The position numbers were made by a program, and so were the translations under genes. A DNA stretch of 64,000 nt from Calliopum simillimum (Eukaryota > Arthropoda > Insecta > Diptera > Lauxaniidae): assembly GCA_951812925.1 (NCBI GenBank), contig OX638368.1:114413309-114477308 (forward strand), given 5' to 3'. This document shows positions 57,898-64,000 of this stretch, in pieces (position 1 is the first letter of the stretch; every line of letters starts with the position of its first letter). Under the pieces are notes generated by a model, which searched no databases, was not told the DNA's origin, and saw only the letters and a list, made by a program, of their open reading frames with translations.

Positions 57898-58191
57898 AAT
57901 AATTTTTTCTTTAATTTTATCGCAACACTCGCAACATATATTTTAAATTGTCACACATTTGAAAATTTTTATAAATGACGTTTTTCTTTCCAAATTTTTA
58001 AGTTCGAAAATATTGAAATGAGAGGCAGCGGCAGTGAATTTAGAAATAGAGAAAAATTGCACAGCGCTGTGTACTGCCGCTGCTGTATTGTAGTTACTTT
58101 CATATAAAGTAGTGCGTTCTAAACTGCCAACTATTTTCGAACACTGCCACTGCCACTGCCGACGCGCTATTGGAGTTTGGGCTTTAAGAGA

Positions 58192-58604
58192 ACGGTCCAT
58201 TCAGAACGTCGAATACGTCACGTCGTTTTTTTCAACTGACTGCGACGCATGACGCATTTGACGGAGAAGCCTGGCCAAATGAATACTTTCAAAACAGATT
58301 AAAACATCACAATTCTTTTTATAATATTAATTTCAAATTTTAATTTTACACTTGCACAGCTCCAATATTTTTTTATTCCAATATTATTCAAAAAATAAAA
58401 CAAAAACGACAAAGAAAAAAAAAAAAACAAATGATATTGAAAATAAATTTATTTTACGGTTGTCAGTTGGAGTTGGGCAACTTTTGTACGTTGCGTTAAC
58501 GGAGACGTACTGATTGGGTCACACTTGATATAAACTCATATTTTTAACTTAGCTTTCAGTCGAAAAAAACGACGTGACGTACTCGGCGTACTGAATGGAC
58601 CGTT
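58192..58604. mobile_element. MITE with aacggtccattcag ends
   Basis: acggtccattcagaacgtcg, gtacgtcacgtcg-like text and their complement at 58555-58604 make terminal repeats of about 50 bp. The target duplication is not clear. Total 413 bp, non-coding. Confidence 0.7.
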
Positions 58605-58611
58605 GCCTTTA

Positions 58612-58838
58612 CTGCCATACCTAAATTAGAGCGTCAGCATTATTTTACTGTCAAAAATTTCTCATGTACATACAATTTGTATGGCGCATTCCGAAATTGC
58701 AGAAAAGTAAAAAAGAAACAATATGATTTTGACAAACAAATGACTTCAACGCAACGCTTTTTATTTCGGTATGGCGCTTGACACTTTTAGGTAACGTCAA
58801 ATAACGCAACGCCTGACGCTCCAATTTAGGTATGGCAG
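58612..58838. mobile_element. Harbinger-type MITE, TTA duplication (227 bp)
   Basis: The ends ctgccatacctaaatt and complement are flanked by TTA (58609-58611, 58839-58841). It is a full sibling of the split MITE at 58930-62063. Confidence 0.83.
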
Positions 58839-59624
58839 TTAGGGAATATAAAGGTATTTTTTTCTGACAAAAATTTGACTCTTTGCAATAAATTAAAGAT
58901 GTATCCGAAAAAATGCCATGGCTCTCTATCTGCCATACCTTAATTGGAGCGTCAGGCGTTGCGTTATTTAACGTTACACAAAAGCGTCAAGCGCCATACC
59001 GAAATAAAGAGCGTTGCGTTGAAGTTATTTGTTTGTCAAATTCGTATTGTTGTTTCTTTTTTTACTTTTCTGCAGCGAACTTCACTCCATAACGCTTTGT
59101 CAAAATTGGAAATTCGAATAGCTGAGCGTTGAACGCTGACAATTTCGGAATGCGCCATACAAATTGTATGTACATGAGAAATTTTTGACAGTAAAATAAC
59201 GCTGACGCACAATGGGAGGGTTTGTATGGAACGGCGGTCATATATAGTAATAATAGAGCTAGGCTATTGAAATTTGGTACAAATGTTTTTTACATTAAAA
59301 TAATAAAAATCTGTGAATATGAACAAAATCCGCCGACGGACACGCCTACCTTCCATACAAAGTTGGGGCGTGGTCCGATTTTTTTTTCAAAATGGGTATC
59401 AATTTTCAATAACTTAGCCCCGCTAATTTCAAAAATGTTAAAAATTTTGCGCTATCTTTTATAGTTTTCAAGTTATGAGGAATAAACGAAAATCTACTTT
59501 ATAAAAACTAGATTTGGTTTGTTTGTGTATTTGTCCCTTATTAACTCGGAAACTAATTAACCGATTTTAAATAGGTTTTTATATTATGCTAGTACAAAAA
59601 AAGGCTAAGCTATATACTAAAAAA

Positions 59625-60015
59625 ATGGGTGGTGCCACGCCCCTCAAAAAATTAACTAATCATATCACCGAAACTCTTTGACGCAGATAAATGAGATTTG
59701 GTAAATGTGTAAAAGTCATCAGGACAAATAATGTTCCTAGGACAAATGGGCGGTGCCACGCCTTCAAAAAAAAAAAATTCATCATATTTCTGAAAATATT
59801 TGTCGCAGATAGATATTATTTGGTACATATGAAAAGACCATCAGAACAAATAATCCGCACTGGAAAAATGGGCAGTGCCACGCCTACCAAAAAATTAACT
59901 TATCAATATCTCCGAAAATCGTTCATGCAGATTGATGATGTTTAGCAAATATGTTAATGATATTATGACAAATAATGTCCACTAAAAAAGTAGGCGTTTT
60001 CACGCCCTTTAAACA
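59625..60015. repeat. Tandem gccacgcc array (about 125-bp units)
   Basis: gggtggtgccacgcc near 59628, gggcggtgccacgcc near 59748, gggcagtgccacgcc near 59870 and taggcgttttcacgcc near 59990 are spaced about 120-125 bp. Each is followed by aaaaaattaac- or (c/t)cgaaa-type text including atatctccgaaaatcg. Confidence 0.75.
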
Positions 60016-60186
60016 TTTTATTTATTATTTTCATAAAAACTATCAGAAAAAATAGTCCGCACTAGAAACTTTTTCATTGCAATTCTTTTGGCTCAAATTG
60101 GCGATCAAATCAAAAAAAGAGGACACAATCAAGTCGAAACTAATGTATACAATAATAGAAAAAGGAAAATATTAAGTTATTTCATT

Positions 60187-60601
60187 AGAGTTATTCACGA
60201 TCTGGAGTAACAAGCTGAGTAACAGGGTAAAAGTGAACTCAGTTACTCTGAATAGTGAGCATACTCAATACTTTGCACTTATATTTGCTTTTTGTTTCTC
60301 AAAATAATTTTAGCTGCCAACAAAAAAAAAATTTTTTAATTGAATATTTTGCTCTCATTCAAATTTTTATTTTTGATGAACGAAAATTGCCTCTCAATCA
60401 TAAACAAGTTCAAACGTTTCTATAGAAATAGAAATAGTAAAAAAAAGGCAAAAGTGTAAGATTATTTTACACTAGAAAATACCTTGACTAAAAGGGTAAA
60501 AGAGTAACAGAGTAACTTACGTATATTTTGTTGTTGTGGTTGTGCACTATTACCCTGTTACTCTGTTACTCAGGACGTTACTCTAGATCGTGAATACCTC
60601 T
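60187..60601. mobile_element. MITE with tattcacgatct ends, ATT duplication
   Basis: agagttattcacgatctgga and complement of agaggtattcacgatct are flanked by ATT (60184-60186, 60602-60604). Subterminal gagtaacagggta and complement. Non-coding, inserted in the Transib-like element next to its transposase remnant. Confidence 0.78.
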
Positions 60602-60618
60602 ATTGTTTTAAATTTATT

Positions 60619-60918
60619 TTAATCAGTTTTTTCATTTAATTGCAACAGCTCTTGAGCTTCTGGTGATAACTCTTTATATTTTTTATCACGTTTTACTCGG
60701 ATTTGGCTAATAATCGGATCAGAAGAGATCAGCATGTAATGCAAAACGTCTTCGTTGTTTGCTACTCTAGAGCACAATCTGCTGTTGTGTAACCTAGTGC
60801 TTTTAAAAATTTTGTTTGATGCTTCCTGAGCTTCTTCGGAAAGACTACTAATTGGTATTTGAAGTGCTTGTATGATTTCGCTTCCGTGAATTAAAACTTT
60901 ATGCACAGAAGGAGGCAT
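60619..60918 (-). pseudogene. Probable Transib transposase C-terminus
   Basis: A minus-strand frame of 99 codons: MPPSVHKVLIHGSEIIQAL, LSEEAQEASNKIFKSTRLHN, LHYMLISSDPIISQIRVKRD. I recognise this as a C-terminal segment seen in insect transposase-like proteins. Its place inside a CACAATG-ended element makes Transib the best guess, but I cannot confirm it without a search. The rest of the transposase is absent. Confidence 0.5.
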
Positions 60919-61162
60919 ATTATACCAATTATAATGTTTTTTGTATACCTTTCAATATGCTCTTGGCTTATTTTAAGAAAGGGTGAGTCCCAAGGGGGAT
61001 TAAAAGGAGGAAACATACCCCTTACCTGTCACCCTTCTCTTAAAAAATTTTTTTTTTGGAATTTAAGAAGACTGTAAGCTTAAAATTGATAAATCTATTG
61101 TAAAACGTTGCAGAATGTAAAGAAATAAAAATATTTTTTTTTCTCAAAAACTGCTACAGGAA

Positions 61163-61645
61163 AAAATTCATAGAAAAAAAAGTTCTCAAAAAAAGCAGTA
61201 GGGACTTTGTATTTCGATTAAGCATACTTGGTCACATATTATATTGAAAAATAATGAAAATCAGAAAATGTATTTTTTTTTTTTTAATGTCAAAGTTTGT
61301 AAAATTTATCGATTTTGGCTTTTTGAGCTTAAATTTTCGAAAAATCACCACAATTCACCTATCATACATAAAAACTCAAACAAATATTTTTTTAAAAGCT
61401 TAAAGCTTGTACTTTATGACAAAATGCTATCGTGATATATTTCGATGCAAACGAATTAAAAATAGCGTTCCAAAAAAGTCAACTTATTTTGTCCAGTCAA
61501 AAACCACAATATGAAAAAGTTTATAAAAAAAAAGTTCCCAAAAGAAGCAGTAGGGACTTTGCATTTCGATTAAGCATACTTGGCCACATATTATATTGAA
61601 AAATAATGGAAATCAGAAAATGTATTTTTTTTTTTTTTAATGTCA
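61163..61645. repeat. Direct repeat of about 125 bp, 353 bp apart
   Basis: gcagtagggactttg(t/c)attt, cgattaagcatacttgg and cacatattatattgaaaaat occur at about 61195 and again at about 61548, with a few substitutions. Poly-T follows both. Confidence 0.8.
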
Positions 61646-62063
61646 AAGTTTGCAATTTTTCCATTTTTACCATTTTTTTTTAAACATTTGAAAAATCACT
61701 ATAATTCACATAAAATCGGCAAAAGAAAAAAAAAATATATTTTTAACAAAGTAGAAACAATATACTTTCTAACGATATGCTACGTTAGTGGATCGGGCTT
61801 AAAATAAATTAACTAGAGCGTTTATCCAGCAGTTCCTAATTTTAAAAGTTCTGTGGAGCATTTTTTCTGTTTAAAGTCCAACTTTGGGCTCACTGTGTTG
61901 CTAAACCAAAACAAAATTTTAAAACTTTTATAGTTTTTTTTTCCGTCCCTAAGTATTATCTGACGATTGGCGTAAAAATTTTTTAAATCCATAGCACTTT
62001 CAAATTTTACCTATTTATGGCCACAATCTCCCATTGTGTGACGCTCCAATTTAGGTATGGCAG

Positions 62064-62281
62064 TATCACTGCCTCATTGTAATTCAGCTATTAGATAGAT
62101 ATTTGGTGTTTTATTCGCTACTTGTTTTTTTATTAATTAACAAAGTCCTCAGACGGATAAAATTCCGTGTGTGAGAGGATGCATAAACTTAATAAACAAA
62201 GTTATAAAATGAAATAAATTAATTTAACATTTTTTCTACATTTGGAAATAGCAAGTTATTATCACATGTAATTTTATCACC
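62064..62281. other. Spacer and 3' region of the RT fragment
   Basis: Contains the probable 3' UTR of the minus-strand non-LTR fragment (no clear poly-A). Nothing else recognised. Confidence 0.4.
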
Positions 62282-64000
62282 TTAAATTTTTAAATACAAA
62301 TTTAATTTAATTTTGAAAGTATTAAAATTACTATAACTTTTTATATCTTCCGGCAGTCTATTAAAGAGCATTATAGCGCTATGCTTTAAGCTATGTAATT
62401 GCTTTGTTGTTCTGGCTTTAGGTACTTCGAGGTGATGTTTCTGACGCGTATTATGTTGGTGTATTCCGTCCCTTTGTATGAGAATCGTTTTTGTTTTCAT
62501 CAAGCTGTTTTTGATTTTGTATATGTATTTGCACTTTTCTGCGTAAATTAGCTGGTTGATATCCATTTGCTTTGTGTCTTTATATAGCTCTCTTGTTGGA
62601 GTTAAGGAGTTTTTGTTGAATAGAATTTTTATAGATTTGTTCATTAATCTTCCAATCTGCTCGATTTGAAATTTGCTGCATTGGCTCCAACTGCATATGT
62701 TGTAACGTATTTTGGATAAAATATGGCCGGAATATATTAATTTTGCTGCATTTTTGTTAATTCTGCCAATTCTTTTAATCGCCATTATAATTGGTAAAAT
62801 AGCGTATTTCAAAACTTTTATATGTTGATCATAGTTAAGTTTTTCATTTATTACCATCCCCAGATATTTTGCAGATTCTACCCTTTGTACTTCAGTGTTG
62901 TTGATTTTCAAATTTATATTTAAATTAGTAGGGTAAGGGAGGGAAATATGGACCACCCATCTTTCTTTTTTAAATAAAACCCAAAATACATAAAACAAAA
63001 CAATTAATTTTATGTCATTCAGTAAAGGAAACAATTTACCTTTATTCTGCTTCATTTCTAGATAAATATCTCATCAGGATAAAGAAAAAAAATTAAAAAA
63101 CTGAAAATACTCAAAATGAAGATAAAAAAAAAGTGTAGTGTAATATGGACCATGTAGTCCATATTGCCATACATGTTTATTTGGTACAGAAGTTGCATAT
63201 AAAAATGTCACTTCCACATTCGGCACATTTTTCATGATTCCAAGAACGTCAGAATACACATTCAACCCAAAATTCGCCACGTCGATGTTCTGACTAAAGG
63301 GTATTACATTATATGCATTTTTTTATCATTTTTTTCCTTTGTAGTTAACGAATTACATATAATGACCATCAGACACGTCATGAAAACTGCAACTAGATTC
63401 CCCATCTGAAAAAGATGATAAATACATTTGTTTTTGAGGCTTTTTTCTCTGGTGGTCCATATTACCCACAGCACGTGTTGGTGAAATAAATGGTTTTTTA
63501 TCAAAAACTCTTTTGGTTAATGAACTTATTTGTGCTAATAAATTATAAATGGTATTCACTGACTTTATATAATTAACCATTTATTTAAAAACGCTATGTC
63601 TTTAATGTGAAATAATGAAATATACTCACTAGAAAAAAATTATCACTGATCTTTTTTTTAGAAAAATCAACTTTACAGAAACATGTGACTTCACCGAACG
63701 CTAAAATCGCCCTATTATAAGCTTTAGGTATTAGCGCTAAGTTTGAACATGAATAACGGTCAATCCTATGTATGCATTGGGAAATAACCGTGTGGTCCAT
63801 ATTACCCGCGTAGTCCATATTTCCCTCCCTTACCCTATTGTTTGTTCGAAGAACAAGGAAGTTCGTTTTTTGTATATTAACGCTGAGACCATTTCCGCAT
63901 GCCCAATCGTAGTAAATTTTCATATCATGATTCATATTCTCCTCCAATTCTCTTTCTGTTTTTGCTGTCGTAATAAAATTTGTGTCATCGGCGTAAATAT
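62282..64000 (-). pseudogene. Non-LTR RT fragment, split by a MITE, runs off the window
   Basis: On the minus strand from the window end: IYADDTNFITTAKTERELEE (catalytic YADD near 63985), GNGLSVNIQKTNFLVLRTNN, then after the MITE INLKINNTEVQRVESAKYLG, ILSKIRYNICSW and LYKDTKQMDINQLIYAEKC to the stop at 62282. Removing 62931-63835 and one TA joins the two halves in frame with no stop (LRTNNTNLNINLKINN). The rest of the RT and any endonuclease lie beyond 64000. This end of the insertion could be intact apart from the MITE. Confidence 0.83.
62931..63835. mobile_element. MITE with gggtaagggagggaaatatg ends, TA duplication
   Basis: gggtaagggagggaaatatg and complement are flanked by TA (62929-62930, 63836-63837). 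ggtccatatt(a/g)cc or its complement occurs at about 62945, 63145, 63162, 63452, 63792 and 63812. A TA target and a length of 905 bp fit Tc1/mariner-type non-autonomous elements. No transposase. Small open frames inside are not genes. Confidence 0.85.

Larger units (their letters stand above)
55365..58183. mobile_element. MITE with agcccaaactccaatagcg ends, TTA duplication
   Basis: The ends agcccaaactccaatagcgc and complement are flanked by TTA (55362-55364, 58184-58186). Subterminal ggcagtggcagtgg and complement are notable. The TTA duplication suggests PIF/Harbinger. Most of its length is the later insertion 55525-57897; without it the element is about 450 bp. Confidence 0.82.
59208..62038. 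mobile_element. Transib-like element, 5-bp duplication
   Basis: The ends CACAATGGGAG and CTCCCATTGTG are flanked by TGACG (59203-59207, 62039-62043). A CACWATG start and a GC-containing 5-bp duplication are the hallmarks of Transib, the superfamily related to RAG1. The interior has a tandem gccacgcc array, a 415-bp MITE, a probable transposase tail and a direct repeat. Confidence 0.82.
58930..62063. mobile_element. Sibling MITE split by a Transib-like element
   Basis: ctgccataccttaattgg at 58930 pairs with ccaatttaggtatggcag ending at 62063, flanked by TAT (58927-58929, 62064-62066). Removing 59208-62038 plus one TGACG leaves a sequence matching 58612-58838 in reverse, which confirms the split. 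Confidence 0.83.

Noticed and set aside
62282..63055. Possible host gene on the minus strand
   Set aside because: SAKYLG and the adjoining YADD region mark it as reverse transcriptase of a non-LTR element.

Overview
The window looks like nuclear DNA of a true fly (Diptera, possibly a tephritid-like brachyceran). It is AT-rich, its genes have introns with GT-AG ends, and almost all of it is transposable elements nested in one another. Placement below Diptera is inference. There is no bacterial, viral or organellar gene cluster and no rRNA gene.

One host gene is visible, on the minus strand from about 38021 down to at least 11689. It encodes a secreted CAP-superfamily (antigen-5/venom-allergen-like) protein. 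Exon 1 (37881-38021) has a signal peptide and an N-terminal Cys motif. Exon 2 (37336-37760) carries most of CAP domain 1. A third exon (11689-12151) carries the CAP signature-2 strand, a Thr/Lys/Pro linker, and what looks like the start of a second CAP domain, ending in the same CHPExM-gtaagt junction as exon 1. The gene therefore seems to be a tandem two-domain CAP protein continuing past the left edge. The 25-kb interval between exons 2 and 3 is a mosaic of elements, and the exon expected there (GHFTQ-type signature) was not found.

Layout. 1-1110: AT-rich repeats. 1758-7165: Ty3/gypsy LTR element with ATTAT target duplications, broken by a hairpin in its 5' LTR and a 966-bp foldback in its RT. 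10045-11119: 3' half of a non-LTR element. 12740-13562: pogo-like relic. 14845-19383: hAT-type element with 8-bp duplications, holding a dead mariner and a 1.9-kb foldback. 20930-24807: large nested foldback with CAC termini. 25008-29418: more inverted repeats and tandem units. 32200-34496: endonuclease-RT half of a non-LTR element. 35054-37080: two Tc1-like relics. 38447-40936: a 113-bp tandem array and a foldback. 41209-52458: two PIF/Harbinger elements facing each other in a giant palindrome around a 200-N gap. 52462-58604: a chain of nested foldbacks and MITEs. 58612-62063: Harbinger-like MITEs, one split by a Transib-like element. 62282-64000: an RT fragment split by a TA-flanked MITE.

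The two Harbinger copies each carry an intact, antisense, interleaved MADF gene (247 and 248 aa) and a transposase killed by the same three lesions. The most distinctive feature of the window is the density of long inverted repeats from different superfamilies (different termini and target-duplication lengths) that share internal phrases, especially around ATATCTCYRAAA. Most of those between 12 and 37 kb would lie in the CAP pre-mRNA and could fold into long dsRNA.
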